From: a virus | Strand: one strand, 5' to 3' | DNA length: 42,963 nt | IMG/VR virus record: IMGVR_UViG_3300043787_000124 | Location: 1 to 42,963 of that record | In this document: positions 21,948 through 31,026 of the stretch, piece by piece | Position numbering within the stretch: position 1 is the stretch's first letter | Layout: every line of letters starts with the position of its first letter | The notes under the pieces: generated by a model | The model's database searches: none | Seen by the model: the letters and a program-made list of their open reading frames with translations, nothing else | Told to the model about the DNA's origin: nothing | Translations under genes and position numbers: made by a program

Positions 21948-22325
21948 CTATTCCATGACGATCGAGCCGATCTGCCGGATCACGTCCACCGGAGAGAGCG
22001 TCACCTGCACCCACACCCACCACACCCCCGCCGCCAGGGCGACCACACCGGACGAGCCGATCTCGCACTGCGCGACGTAGTCGCCGATCTCGTTGACGTC
22101 CCACGAACCCGCATACCAGGTGGAGGGCGGTAGCAGCGGCGAGGACGCGAACGCGAACTGCACCGTCCCACTCGTGGGGTTCACCAGTGCGCCGGCCTGG
22201 TAGGCGCGCACCGAGCACACCACCGGCTCGGACGGGGAGAGGGTGGAGAACCGCTGCTGCGAGCTCATCAGCGCCAGCCCCCACTTCGCCGCGGGCTGCC
22301 CGATCTCCAGGACGGGACCGGGCAC
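21948..22325 (-). CDS. Hypothetical neck or Ig-like structural protein (125 aa)
   Basis: The GTG at 22325 is 3 bases after the upstream stop, with GGCGGCGAG preceding. A beta-sandwich pattern is visible (FSTLSPSEPVVCSVRAYQAG, TVQFAFASSP, then WDVNEIGDYVAQCEIGSSGV), as in immunoglobulin-like phage structural domains. Position among connectors supports a virion protein. An internal ATG at 22268 is a possible alternative start. Confidence 0.6.
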   Translation of the reverse strand: MPGPVLEIGQPAAKWGLALMSSQQRFSTLSPSEPVVCSVRAYQAGALVNPTSGTVQFAFASSPLLPPSTWYAGSWDVNEIGDYVAQCEIGSSGVVALAAGVWWVWVQVTLSPVDVIRQIGSIVME

Positions 22326-22328
22326 CGG

Positions 22329-22784
22329 CTACTCGCCGCCGGTGGCGGTCTCGTCGCCGTCGCCCTCGTCGGTGTCCACGAGCGCCTGCACGAGCGTGGC
22401 CAGCTGGCGCACCTGCAGCTCGAGCGTGGCGATGCGCTCGTCGTGCGCGTTGACCTGGTCGACGAGCGGCTGGAGTGCCACGCCGTCCGCCAGGGCCGCG
22501 GCCTTGGCGGTGGGCTCGTGGTGGATGGAGCGGTCGTGCACCGTCTCCGGGCGCACGGACACGTCCGACGCGGGCTTGCGCCAGTGCTTCTCGGACACCT
22601 GGTAGGTGCCGTGCTCGCAGCCGACCGACACCGACCCCGGGGCGACGCCGCCGACGTGGCAGCCCTGGCCGCACAGGTCGTCCTCGAAGCCCTCCTCCTC
22701 GAGGCCGTCCGGCTCGACGGCGGTCGCCTCACCAGCCGGTGAGGACGACTGGCGGGAAGTCCTTGCGCGCGTTGCTGCTGCCAT
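22329..22784 (-). CDS. Hypothetical protein with Cys motif and C-terminal coiled coil (151 aa)
   Basis: GGAGGAG lies 7 bases before ATG 22784. A disordered Ser/Glu-rich N-terminus leads to DDLCGQGCHVGG and GCEHGTYQV, then a coiled coil (DERIATLELQVRQLATLVQA). It overlaps the next gene upstream by 56 bases. The coiled coil suggests oligomerisation; its location suggests a head or neck role. Confidence 0.65.
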   Translation of the reverse strand: MAAATRARTSRQSSSPAGEATAVEPDGLEEEGFEDDLCGQGCHVGGVAPGSVSVGCEHGTYQVSEKHWRKPASDVSVRPETVHDRSIHHEPTAKAAALADGVALQPLVDQVNAHDERIATLELQVRQLATLVQALVDTDEGDGDETATGGE

Positions 22785-23040
22785 CGGGGTTCTCCTCCCG
22801 GCGGCACTCGCCGCCGCACTTGGAACACTTCTTGAAGTAGGTGGCGAACCGGCACGGCTCGCACCAGTAGCCGTCGCGGGTGCGCCGCACCCCGGCCAGC
22901 GACAGCGCGGCCTGCCCGGTGGCCTTCAGGTACAGGCGGCCGTGCTCGTCCGGCATGTTGAAGATGCCGTCCTTGGCGACGAACGTGCGGTCGCCGACCT
23001 CGGTGCGCGTCACCATCGGCGACTCTGTGGTGACCCGCAT
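22729..23040 (-). CDS. Zinc-ribbon-like small protein in the head region (103 aa)
   Basis: ATG 23040 with GAGGCGG upstream. After a beta-rich N-terminus (VGDRTFVAKDGIFNMPDEHG) come two CxxC pairs and a further Cys (WCEPCRFATYFKKCSKCGGE, then C). This is a compact zinc-ribbon pattern. Its last 56 bases overlap the start of the next gene in another frame. Function unknown. Confidence 0.65.
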   Translation of the reverse strand: MRVTTESPMVTRTEVGDRTFVAKDGIFNMPDEHGRLYLKATGQAALSLAGVRRTRDGYWCEPCRFATYFKKCSKCGGECRREENPDGSSNARKDFPPVVLTGW

Positions 23041-23041
23041 G

Positions 23042-23299
23042 TCAGGCCGCCTCCATCCACGCGAGCGTGCCCCCGGCGCCGACCGCGTACAGGCCGCCGC
23101 CGGAACCGGCCGCCACCGGGAACACGATCGGCTGCGCGCCCGCGACCAGCGGCAGCCCGGTGGTCGTGCTGACGGTCTGGCCGCCGACGTACACGGTCGC
23201 GCCGATCGCGGCCAACGCGAGGTTGTAGCTGCCCGCCGGGATCGGGATCTGCTTGGCCGCGGCGCCCAGGGTCACCTGGTTGCCGTTGAACGCGGACAT
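23042..23299 (-). CDS. Small head-associated protein, decoration candidate (85 aa)
   Basis: GGAAGGGG lies 6 bases before ATG 23299. Neutral, Gly/Ala/Val-rich beta protein (GSYNLALAAIGATVYVGGQT, then VFPVAAGSGGGLYAVGAGGT). It is the first gene after the major capsid and its terminator hairpin. Small beta proteins here are often capsid decoration or fibre proteins; no specific family is certain. Confidence 0.6.
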   Translation of the reverse strand: MSAFNGNQVTLGAAAKQIPIPAGSYNLALAAIGATVYVGGQTVSTTTGLPLVAGAQPIVFPVAAGSGGGLYAVGAGGTLAWMEAA

Positions 23300-23323
23300 G
23301 CGCGCCCCTTCCTGCTGTCGGGC

Positions 23324-23360
23324 CCGGCGCCGCGCGGACCCGAATGTCACGCGGCGCCGG
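23324..23360 (-). terminator. Hairpin after the major capsid gene
   Basis: Arms 23324-23334 and 23350-23360 are a perfect 11-bp inverted repeat with a 15-base loop, 15 bases after the capsid stop. It probably terminates part of the transcription or protects the capsid mRNA, giving more capsid than downstream products. Confidence 0.65.
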
Positions 23361-23375
23361 AACTCAAGGGTCTGA

Positions 23376-25094
23376 CTACTGGACGCCGAGCAGCATCCCG
23401 TTCCAGCCGGGCGCCGCGTGGATGACGGTCCCGACCTGGTACGTCGAAATGTCGTAGCTCATCTGGATGTCCGGCCAGTCCACGCCCATGTACGGCTGCA
23501 CGTCGACCGCGTACATCGCCGCGGGCACGTTCGCGTCCTGGATCGGCACCGCGATCGTGCGCGCCCACACCGCCCCGGAGGGCATGTAGCGGTGCACCTC
23601 GATGTCGACGACCCGCGCCGTGTTCGGGTTCATGTACCCGGTCACGACCGTGGACATGGTGACGCCGTCGTCGCCGGTCACGACCGTGGTGCGGTACCCG
23701 GACGCCGCACCGAACGTGCCGCTCCCGGTGCCGCCGACGCGCATGAGCTGGTTCAGCTCCGCCCGGCGGGCGCCGTCCATCCAGAACTGCTCGGGGTCGG
23801 CCGCGTTGTTGACGTACATCGTCTGGAGCATCGTGTCGAACTCGACACCGGGGTTGGAGGTCGACCACTTGGCGTTGACGCGCTGCACGTACCCGGACTT
23901 CGTCGGGTCCGCGTAGGTGGTCAGCGCGCCGTCGTACGCGTTGGGGTCCGCGGTGGTGTCCGCCACCGGGTACGCGGCGCCGCCGGTGACGTACGCCGTC
24001 ATCACCGTCGAGTTGCCGACGAAGGTGTACTGGAACGTCTCGGTGTTGGTCGCGGTCCCGACGTACAGGGCGTAGTACAGGCCTCCCACCGGCTCAGTGC
24101 CCACCGTGAAGGTGGCCGACCCGTTGGGGCCGGTGATCGCACCGGTGTTGACCTCCGTGCTCGACACGGACTGGCCCAGGCCGGTCGCGGCGAACCCGGC
24201 CACGGCCGCGACGCGGGCGTAGTAGGTCGCGGACGCGAGCGACCCGCCGGTGTTGGAGCCGGCCGCGGTCACACCCGACGGCGCGGACACCGCGCCCTCG
24301 TACCCGGTCTGGGAGCCGCGGGCGAACAGCAGGCCCTGCTCCTCGCCGAGCAGGTGCGCCCACATCGACGCGGTGTGCGACAGGGCGCGCAGGTCCGTCA
24401 GGCCGAGCGCCTCGAACTGCGCGATCCACGCGACCGAGTCGGAGAAGCCGAGCTCGACGTACGGGACGGTGTCGAAGTCACCCGCGTAGGAGATCTTCGG
24501 GGGGCGGCGCAGACCCAGCGACCCGAACGTGGTGCTGACGGTCTGGCTGTTGAAGAACGGCGTCGCCGACGCCACGCCGCCGGAGCGGGAGTTCGTCCAA
24601 CCGGTGATGCGGAAGTACCGGCGCGCGTTGCCCTCGCCGTGCATCCGCATCAAGTCGTTGCGCAACGGGGTGTCACGCGGGACGAGCTGCTTGATCAGCG
24701 CCTCGAGGTCGTACGGCACGATCCCCGTCGAGATCGGGTTGGTCGGCGTCCAGTCCTTGCGCAGGTCCGCCTCGAGGTACCCGCGGACCGCGTCGAGGTC
24801 CCGCTCGAGGCCGGCCGACGCGCCGCCCGCGGACTTCGCCACCGACTGGCCCTCCGGGGAGGACAGCCAGTTCATGACGCGGCGCTTCTGCCCCGCGCCC
24901 TTGATCATGCGGTAGTGGCCGCCGCCGTCCTGGAAGCTGACGCGGCGCACCTCGTGGTCGCCGTTGTCCGTCGCCGCGATGGAGTCCGCCCACGCGGCCT
25001 TGAAGGCCTCGAGGCGGTCGGCCTGCTCGGCGCGGCTCATCTGCCGCGGGTCGAACATGGCGTCGAGCATGCTCGCTGTCGCCCGTGGTGCCAT
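23376..25094 (-). CDS. Major capsid protein, HK97 fold with inserted beta domain (572 aa)
   Basis: Forms the capsid shell. The N-terminal 100 residues are helical and charged (MSRAEQADRLEAFKAAWADS) and may be the delta domain. The core is recognisable in GNARRYFRITGWTNSRSGGV, the E-loop-like SGGVASATPFFNSQTVSTTF, and DTMLQTMYVNNAADPEQFWM. Residues about 265-400 are Gly/Thr/Ser-rich and beta-like (TYYARVAAVAGFAATGLGQS, then PVGGLYYALYVGTATNTETF), consistent with an Ig-like insertion. The C-terminus ends VIHAAPGWNGMLLGVQ. GGGAGGGG precedes ATG 25094. Confidence 0.88.
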   Translation of the reverse strand: MAPRATASMLDAMFDPRQMSRAEQADRLEAFKAAWADSIAATDNGDHEVRRVSFQDGGGHYRMIKGAGQKRRVMNWLSSPEGQSVAKSAGGASAGLERDLDAVRGYLEADLRKDWTPTNPISTGIVPYDLEALIKQLVPRDTPLRNDLMRMHGEGNARRYFRITGWTNSRSGGVASATPFFNSQTVSTTFGSLGLRRPPKISYAGDFDTVPYVELGFSDSVAWIAQFEALGLTDLRALSHTASMWAHLLGEEQGLLFARGSQTGYEGAVSAPSGVTAAGSNTGGSLASATYYARVAAVAGFAATGLGQSVSSTEVNTGAITGPNGSATFTVGTEPVGGLYYALYVGTATNTETFQYTFVGNSTVMTAYVTGGAAYPVADTTADPNAYDGALTTYADPTKSGYVQRVNAKWSTSNPGVEFDTMLQTMYVNNAADPEQFWMDGARRAELNQLMRVGGTGSGTFGAASGYRTTVVTGDDGVTMSTVVTGYMNPNTARVVDIEVHRYMPSGAVWARTIAVPIQDANVPAAMYAVDVQPYMGVDWPDIQMSYDISTYQVGTVIHAAPGWNGMLLGVQ

Positions 25095-25121
25095 TTCCCC
25101 TCCCGGGGTGGTCGTTGTCGG

Positions 25122-26660
25122 TTAGCGCTTCGCTTCCGCGTCGAGCTCTGCGGCCCGTGCGCGGTAGGCCGCGCGGACGGAGGGATCGGCCGACTTGTCG
25201 GCGATCGCCCGGTATTCCGCGGCCTTGTTCGCGGTGCCCGTGACCGCCAGCGCCGGGGGCGCGACGATGTAGGGACCGCCTGGAATCGCTGTCGACTTGA
25301 CCTGTGCCAGCTCGCCGCGCAGAGACTGAATCTCTGCCTGTGCGGCCTTCGTGGCCTCTGCCGCCGCCGCTTTCGCGATCTTCTGTACTGCCGCCTCGTC
25401 GAGGCCGGCCGTCTTCACGGTCTCGGGCTCGACGGTCTTGCCCTTGTTGTCGTCCGAGCCGTCCGCATCCCAGTCGTCCGGGAGCAGGCTGGTCTTGCCC
25501 AAGGCCTTGGCGCGCTTGATGATGTGCGCCTTCGCCGCGGCCTTGTCCCCGGTGTAGTTGCCGAGGTGCCCGATCGCCGAGGTGAGGTGGCCCTCGTCCG
25601 GGATCGGGAAGTCTCCGTTGGGCATCGCAATGCCCGACTTCGCGTACTCGTCGCGCTTGTCCTGCGACACGTACTTGAACAGCAGGCCGCGTGAGGCGCT
25701 CAGCCCGACGTAGACGATCGTGGTGTCGTCCTCGTCGTCCGGCGCGTACGGTGCCTCGGGCTCGTCGGCCGCGGCCTGCTCGCCCTTGATCCACCACTTC
25801 ACACAGTCAGTGGCCTGCACGAGCAGCGAGATGTCACAGGTCTCGTCCAAGTAGCCGGCCGCGAGCTCGGCCGCCTCCGCGGCGATGAGCTGGCCGAGCA
25901 GCGCGATGACCTGCTTGCCGGTCGCGATGTCCGGCGCCTCGTCCTGCAACCCGTCGGCCGCCACGGCCTTTGTGGTGAGCGGTGCGACGAGCTTGAGAGC
26001 GCCGGGCCGGTCCTTCTTCTGCACCGCGGCCGCGACCGCCAGGGCGAGCGACCGGTCGAACGCCGGCGCGCCGCCGTCCGGCTCGGCCAGGGCGGTCTTC
26101 TGGCTGCCGGCCGCGCCGCGGGGTTCGTCGAGCTTGACGGCCTTCGTCCAGATGACGTCGCCAGCCGACGAAACGGGCGCCCACTTGCCCTCCGCGGACT
26201 TCGCGGCGAGCCGTGTCGCATCCTGAATCGTGGCGGTGCTGTTGCAGGGCCGGTCGACCGCCGAGAACTCGATGATGTTGCCGTCGGTCAACCAGATGTT
26301 GCCCGCCGCATCCTTGTACGTCCGGGCATCGATCGCGCCCAGCGAGAGACCCTTGAGCGTCTTCGTCTCGATCTTGTGGGCGGTGACCGGATCCGTGATG
26401 AGCGCCTTGATGTACCAGTCGTCGCCCTCGTTGTTCAGCTCGATGCCGACGCCAGCTGCGACCTGGCCGTGCTGCTCGCGGATGTTGCCCCACTCGAACC
26501 ACGCCGGGACGGCCTTGCGCAGCCAGTTCGGGTCGCACCGCTCGCCGTCGAGGTCGAGATCGGGACCCGCTGCTTTCCCGTAGATGACGAGGTCGCCGTC
26601 GGCGGTCTTGTCCCACTTGGTGATGTCGCCGATGTACGCCCTTGTAATCGTGTCGTTCAC
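25122..26660 (-). CDS. Capsid maturation protease fused to scaffold-like region (512 aa)
   Basis: The protease domain (about residues 1-190) shows ERCDPNWLRKAVPAWFEWGN, NIREQHGQVAAGVGIELNN and LKGLSLGAIDARTYKD, with EFSAVDRPCN, a pattern common to actinophage prohead proteases; H64 and S104 are candidate catalytic residues. The long Ala/Lys/Glu-rich remainder, ending with a coiled coil (AAVQKIAKAAAAEATKAAQA), probably serves as the internal scaffold. The GTG at 26660 overlaps the portal stop. Confidence 0.8.
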   Translation of the reverse strand: MNDTITRAYIGDITKWDKTADGDLVIYGKAAGPDLDLDGERCDPNWLRKAVPAWFEWGNIREQHGQVAAGVGIELNNEGDDWYIKALITDPVTAHKIETKTLKGLSLGAIDARTYKDAAGNIWLTDGNIIEFSAVDRPCNSTATIQDATRLAAKSAEGKWAPVSSAGDVIWTKAVKLDEPRGAAGSQKTALAEPDGGAPAFDRSLALAVAAAVQKKDRPGALKLVAPLTTKAVAADGLQDEAPDIATGKQVIALLGQLIAAEAAELAAGYLDETCDISLLVQATDCVKWWIKGEQAAADEPEAPYAPDDEDDTTIVYVGLSASRGLLFKYVSQDKRDEYAKSGIAMPNGDFPIPDEGHLTSAIGHLGNYTGDKAAAKAHIIKRAKALGKTSLLPDDWDADGSDDNKGKTVEPETVKTAGLDEAAVQKIAKAAAAEATKAAQAEIQSLRGELAQVKSTAIPGGPYIVAPPALAVTGTANKAAEYRAIADKSADPSVRAAYRARAAELDAEAKR

Positions 26661-29503
26661 CGGGACTCCTCACGAACGATGTGGGCTATCAGGGCGCAGC
26701 GGCACCACGGGTGCGCCGGCGGATGCGGGTCGCCGGACGCGAACGGCTCGCCGAGCGGGATCGGACCCTCGGCCTCGTTGCCGCCGCACACCGGACACAC
26801 CCGGTCGTCGTCCGCGGTGGCCCACGAGGCGTCGGTGATGCCGCGCCGCCCGTAGTTGTTGACCGTGGCCGCGGAGACGGCGCGGTTCATCTCGGTGGTC
26901 GCGATCATCAGCGCGCGGGACTTGTTGGCCAGGACGCCGCGGATCGAGGCGGCGAGCGTGTCGGCCGAGTCGCCGCGCGCGATGCCCTGCGCGAGCAGCT
27001 GGCCGAGTTCCTCGAGCTTGGTGTCGACGACGGACTTGATCGTGATCCCGGCCTGGGTGAGCAGCGTGCGCAGACCGGACCCGTCGCCGAGGTCGGACAG
27101 CAGCAGCCGTGCGGCCTCGGTGTCGCCGACCGTCCACGCCCCGACGTCGATCGCGGTGCCGTCCACGACCGCGGTCGCCGCGGCGGAGCCGATGACGTAC
27201 CCGTCGGCGTAGACGCCCTGAAGGACGGTGGTCAGCGCGGCGGTGGCCGCGTCGCGCTCACGCTCGATCCACGTCGCCGCCGCCGTCGTCCAGCGGGCGA
27301 GCTGCTCGGCCTCATCCCCGCCGGCAACGCCGACGGTGGGTGCGTGTGCGATCCACGCCTCGGCGAGCTGCTGCGCGTCCACCGCACCCGACAGGGCTGC
27401 GGCGATCAGCGGCGCCCAATAGGCGGCGGCCGCCAGGTCGAGCGACCAACCGGGCCACTGCTCAGCCCCGTCGGGGGCTTGGCCTTTTGGGCCGTCATCA
27501 CCTGCGGCTTTGAAGGTGACGCGGCCCGGGTCGATGCCGTTGGCGTGCGCCTCGCCAGCGGACAGGGCCCGCAGCTCGAAGGTTTTGCCTGCGCGCGGCC
27601 GGTGGCGCAGCCAGTTGCGGTACGCCTCGAGCTCCGCCGACTTCGCCGCACGGTCGACCGGCGCGCCGGCCGCGGGCTTCGCGGCCGGCTTGCCCGGCTG
27701 CTTCGCATCGTCGGCCACGTCCGCGTCCGGGTCGTCGTCCGGCTCGAAATCCGCCGGGGCCGGCTGATCCGAGTTCGGAGGCGCCTGCGCCGGCATCACC
27801 AGCTCACCCGGGGGCGCCTGCTCGCTCGAACCCTCCAGGTACACCACACCGCGAGCGGTCTGGAGCATCGGCATGTCCGCCTCGGCGAAGCCGTAGCGCG
27901 GTCGGCCTTCCTCGTCGCGGGACTCGTTCAGCGTCATGCGGCCCGAGGCGACCTTCGCCTGGATGACCTCGTCCTGTGCGGCCTCGTCGTCGGAGTCCAG
28001 GCCGAAGACGCGGAACTCGAGCTCGGGCGGGCAGTGCTGGTACTTGCGCGCCAGGTTGGTGACGATCGTCTGGATGATGTCGATCGTGGGTTTCGTGCCG
28101 ACGCGCTCCTGCACGTCCTCCTGGCCCTCGTGGTACCCCGTCGACCCGAGGCCGCCCGGCTCCGTGAAGTTCAGCTCCGGCATCGTCACGCCCAGCGGCG
28201 CCGCCAGGATCCGTATCAAGAACATGTCGTAGTCGGGCTTGTACATCTGGTCGACCTGCGGCACGAAGTGCGGCTCCCACCCCGGCGGGGTGATCTGCGT
28301 CTCGTGGCGCTTGTCGGTGTTGCCCGACATCTCGTCGTTGTAAGCACGCTGCCATTCGCGGCGCTTCTGCACGTTGAACGGCTCACCGAGCGCCACGGCC
28401 GCGTCGAACGGCGGTGTGATCCACGCCATCGGGCTCGTGCCGCTGTCGTACTCGCTGATGATCCAGCCCTGCCGGTTCAGCCACATCCGGGATGCGACCA
28501 GGGCCTCTTCGACGGCTGAGATGCCATAGGGGCTGTCGGTGCGCGCATCGTCGCGGTAGTAGTACAGCTGGTCGGGCAGGTACGCGCCGGGAATGACGGT
28601 GTTGCCCTGGTCGTCGACGGCGAGCGACGCGGTGAACTCACCGCGCGGGAACCCGTACAGGATCTGTTGGAACGCGGGATACGGCGCTTTCGGGATCTCG
28701 CCCTTGATGTCCCGCAGCGGCTTGATCGTCGAACCGTCGATGATTTTGAAGTTGAGGACTTCGCCGCCGTACGTCATCTCCGGGTAGATCGCGATCGCGT
28801 CCAGGACGAGCCACTCCTCGACGAGCATCCCCATCCACTGCTTCAGGTCGATCTGGTTGCCCGACCACGGGGTGCGCCAGAACTCCGTCAGGCGGCTGAT
28901 CTCCGGCTGCAACTTCTGGCGCAGGTCCGCTTCGATGTCGTCGCGGGCGGACGCGCGCTGCTTCTTCGGCACGGCCTGGAGCTGGTCTTCGATCGTGTCG
29001 TCGGACACGACCCAGCCCCACCGCAGCGGCTTCAAATGCCCTTTGCGGATCTTGATGCAGCGGCGGATCAGGTTGACGTCCTTCGCCGCCCGGCGCAGCA
29101 GCTTCCAATCCAGCGGGCGGTCGGCGGCGAGCTGCACGTTCGACTGGATCGGGTACTCGGTGACGCGCGGTGTCGGGCGCCCGGTGTCGGGGCGCGGCCG
29201 GTCGATCGGCGCGATCGGCAGCGGGTTGCCGGGCCCGAACGGGTCGCGCTGCTCCGGGTCGACCGGCAGCGGCACGGACGTGGTCGAGCCGAGGGTCGCC
29301 CGGCTGGTGAGCGCGTTGATGACCTCGCTGAACGGGACCATCGTGGGTGTGTTGCCGCCGCGTGCGGCCGCGGCCTGGAGCGCGGGCGGTACGGCCTTCT
29401 CGGCGTCGCTCGACGCGATCTCTCCCGCGGTGGACCGGCGCACACCGCCACCGGTCGGCCGCGGCTGCTGGGCGCGGCGCCGGCTCTTGCTGCTGCGGCT
29501 CAC
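26657..29503 (-). CDS. Portal protein fused to MuF-type minor head protein (948 aa)
   Basis: The N-terminal 550 residues form the portal, the DNA channel at one capsid vertex: VNLIRRCIKIRKGHLKPLRW, FKIIDGSTIKPLRDIKGE and YGISAVEEALVASRMWLNRQ are portal signatures. After an acidic and Ala/Pro-rich linker (about 560-650), the C-terminal part is a MuF-like domain with KSRALMIATTEMNRAVSAAT and a terminal zinc-type site DRVCPVCGGNEAEGPIPLGE with HPWCRC. These are separate genes in many phages; here they are one polypeptide. The GTG start is at 29503. Confidence 0.85.
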   Translation of the reverse strand: MSRSSKSRRRAQQPRPTGGGVRRSTAGEIASSDAEKAVPPALQAAAARGGNTPTMVPFSEVINALTSRATLGSTTSVPLPVDPEQRDPFGPGNPLPIAPIDRPRPDTGRPTPRVTEYPIQSNVQLAADRPLDWKLLRRAAKDVNLIRRCIKIRKGHLKPLRWGWVVSDDTIEDQLQAVPKKQRASARDDIEADLRQKLQPEISRLTEFWRTPWSGNQIDLKQWMGMLVEEWLVLDAIAIYPEMTYGGEVLNFKIIDGSTIKPLRDIKGEIPKAPYPAFQQILYGFPRGEFTASLAVDDQGNTVIPGAYLPDQLYYYRDDARTDSPYGISAVEEALVASRMWLNRQGWIISEYDSGTSPMAWITPPFDAAVALGEPFNVQKRREWQRAYNDEMSGNTDKRHETQITPPGWEPHFVPQVDQMYKPDYDMFLIRILAAPLGVTMPELNFTEPGGLGSTGYHEGQEDVQERVGTKPTIDIIQTIVTNLARKYQHCPPELEFRVFGLDSDDEAAQDEVIQAKVASGRMTLNESRDEEGRPRYGFAEADMPMLQTARGVVYLEGSSEQAPPGELVMPAQAPPNSDQPAPADFEPDDDPDADVADDAKQPGKPAAKPAAGAPVDRAAKSAELEAYRNWLRHRPRAGKTFELRALSAGEAHANGIDPGRVTFKAAGDDGPKGQAPDGAEQWPGWSLDLAAAAYWAPLIAAALSGAVDAQQLAEAWIAHAPTVGVAGGDEAEQLARWTTAAATWIERERDAATAALTTVLQGVYADGYVIGSAAATAVVDGTAIDVGAWTVGDTEAARLLLSDLGDGSGLRTLLTQAGITIKSVVDTKLEELGQLLAQGIARGDSADTLAASIRGVLANKSRALMIATTEMNRAVSAATVNNYGRRGITDASWATADDDRVCPVCGGNEAEGPIPLGEPFASGDPHPPAHPWCRCALIAHIVREESR

Positions 29504-29506
29504 CGG

Positions 29507-31018
29507 TCAACCCCGGCCCACCAGGTTGAGCGGCATCCGGAGGGACTCGATCGGAACATCACCGGCGCGCCCCTCCCTCACCAACTCGTCCATGAAGTCG
29601 CCGCTCGCGTCGCCGCCGAGCAGCAGTCGTTCGAGGGCTTGGGTGGCCGTGTCGACCTGGTCGTCGTGGGTGCCGTTCGGGAAGCCGGCGCACTCGTCGA
29701 CGAATCCGGCGACCCACGGCGCGTGCGCGGGTGCGGGTAGCTCGACGTCGCCCCCTTCGATGAACGGGCTGACCGCGCTGGCGCGGGCTACCTTGCTGTC
29801 CTTCGGCGTGACCGGCACGATCCCGCCGATGACGCCGCGCAACGACTGGATGACCGCGGGCCCGTTCGCCTTGTCCTCGATCAACTTCAGTCGGGCCTGC
29901 GGCCACTTCGCCGACAAGGCCTTGATCGCGTCCAAGGTCGTCGGCAGGTCCATGTGGTCGCGGACCTGGTCGAGCAGCCACGCTTTGGAGCCGCGGCGCG
30001 CCCACACCTGCCCGACGACCCAGTCGGAGGTCTTGTTGTCCTTGAACGCGAGGTCCCAGGATTGGATGACCTGCGTCGCGCCGATCGCCCACCAGGAGCC
30101 GTCGGCCTTCTGGACGGCGCGCGGTACCGGCGAGTACTGCCACCAGCCGCGCTTGAGGATGTTGCCCTCGGCCGGCGACGGCTTGCCCTGGAACAGTGCG
30201 GCGAAGCCCCGGGCGCCGGCGTCCCGCTTGCGGCGCAGCCAGCCGCGAATCGTGCGGCCGCGCGCCGACGCCATCCACTCGCCCGGCTGACGTCCGAGCG
30301 GGTCGGTCTCGCCCTGCTCCGGCTTGTGCTCCGCCAGCGCGGGGATGTTGATGTACCGCCAGCCGTCCGGGTCCTCGGCGAGCTGCCAGCCGGTGAAGTC
30401 GTCCTCGTGCCAGCGGGTGCTGACCGAGACGACGGGCGCGTCCTCGGCGAGGCGCATCGAGCCGGTGGTGCGCCAGAAGTCCTTGACGTTCTCGCGCTCG
30501 ATCTCGCTGTCGGCTTCCTTGCGGCCTTTGAGCAGGTCGTCCAGAATGAGCGCTTCGAGGGGGCGACCGGTGAGCGAGCCGCCGATGCCGACGGTGACGA
30601 CTCCCCCGTCGTGGCCTTCGAGCTGCCATTCGTTCGCGGCACGTGTGTCGCGGCGAACGGTGAGGCCGAGTTCGGGGTGCGACTCGATGTCGTTGCGGAC
30701 CTGCCGCCCCCAACGCCTGGCGAGCGCGTCGGAGTAGGACACGATGCCGATGCGCAGGTCTGGGTTGCGCAGCAGCAGCCACAGCACGAACCAGCGGCTG
30801 ACGCGCTGTGACTTGCCCTCTTGCGGCGCCATCGTGAACAGCAGCCGCGGCGCGGTGCCGTCCGCGCTGTCGATGAGCGCCTGGTCGAGCAGGTCGAGCG
30901 CGGGAGTCTGGACGGTGCGCGGTTCGATCGCCCGGGCCAGCGCGCCGGGTGTCGGGTACCGGTCGGTGGTTTCGGTGAGCTGGTCGGCGAGCAGGTCGAG
31001 TTCATCGGCCACGGCCAC
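29507..31018 (-). CDS. Terminase large subunit (503 aa)
   Basis: Packaging motor ATPase and nuclease. ATPase motifs: Walker A variant APQEGKSQ (64-71), Walker B LILDD (157-161) and coupling motif STRWHEDD (200-207). The RNase H-like nuclease shows SWDLAFKD (320-327), IEDKANG (380-386) and HDDQVD (451-456), placing the metal-binding acidic residues. GAGGTGA precedes GTG 31018. It directly follows the small-subunit gene and precedes the portal, standard packaging order. Whether packaging is cos or headful cannot be told from the sequence. Confidence 0.93.
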   Translation of the reverse strand: MAVADELDLLADQLTETTDRYPTPGALARAIEPRTVQTPALDLLDQALIDSADGTAPRLLFTMAPQEGKSQRVSRWFVLWLLLRNPDLRIGIVSYSDALARRWGRQVRNDIESHPELGLTVRRDTRAANEWQLEGHDGGVVTVGIGGSLTGRPLEALILDDLLKGRKEADSEIERENVKDFWRTTGSMRLAEDAPVVSVSTRWHEDDFTGWQLAEDPDGWRYINIPALAEHKPEQGETDPLGRQPGEWMASARGRTIRGWLRRKRDAGARGFAALFQGKPSPAEGNILKRGWWQYSPVPRAVQKADGSWWAIGATQVIQSWDLAFKDNKTSDWVVGQVWARRGSKAWLLDQVRDHMDLPTTLDAIKALSAKWPQARLKLIEDKANGPAVIQSLRGVIGGIVPVTPKDSKVARASAVSPFIEGGDVELPAPAHAPWVAGFVDECAGFPNGTHDDQVDTATQALERLLLGGDASGDFMDELVREGRAGDVPIESLRMPLNLVGRG

Positions 31019-31026
31019 GGCTCACC

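Noticed and set aside
23418-25694. Very long plus-strand frame opposite the capsid gene
   Set aside because: It is an Arg/Val-rich GC-codon shadow of the minus-strand capsid and protease genes, as are similar long plus-strand frames at 1857-3284, 15904-18642 and 26681-28519.
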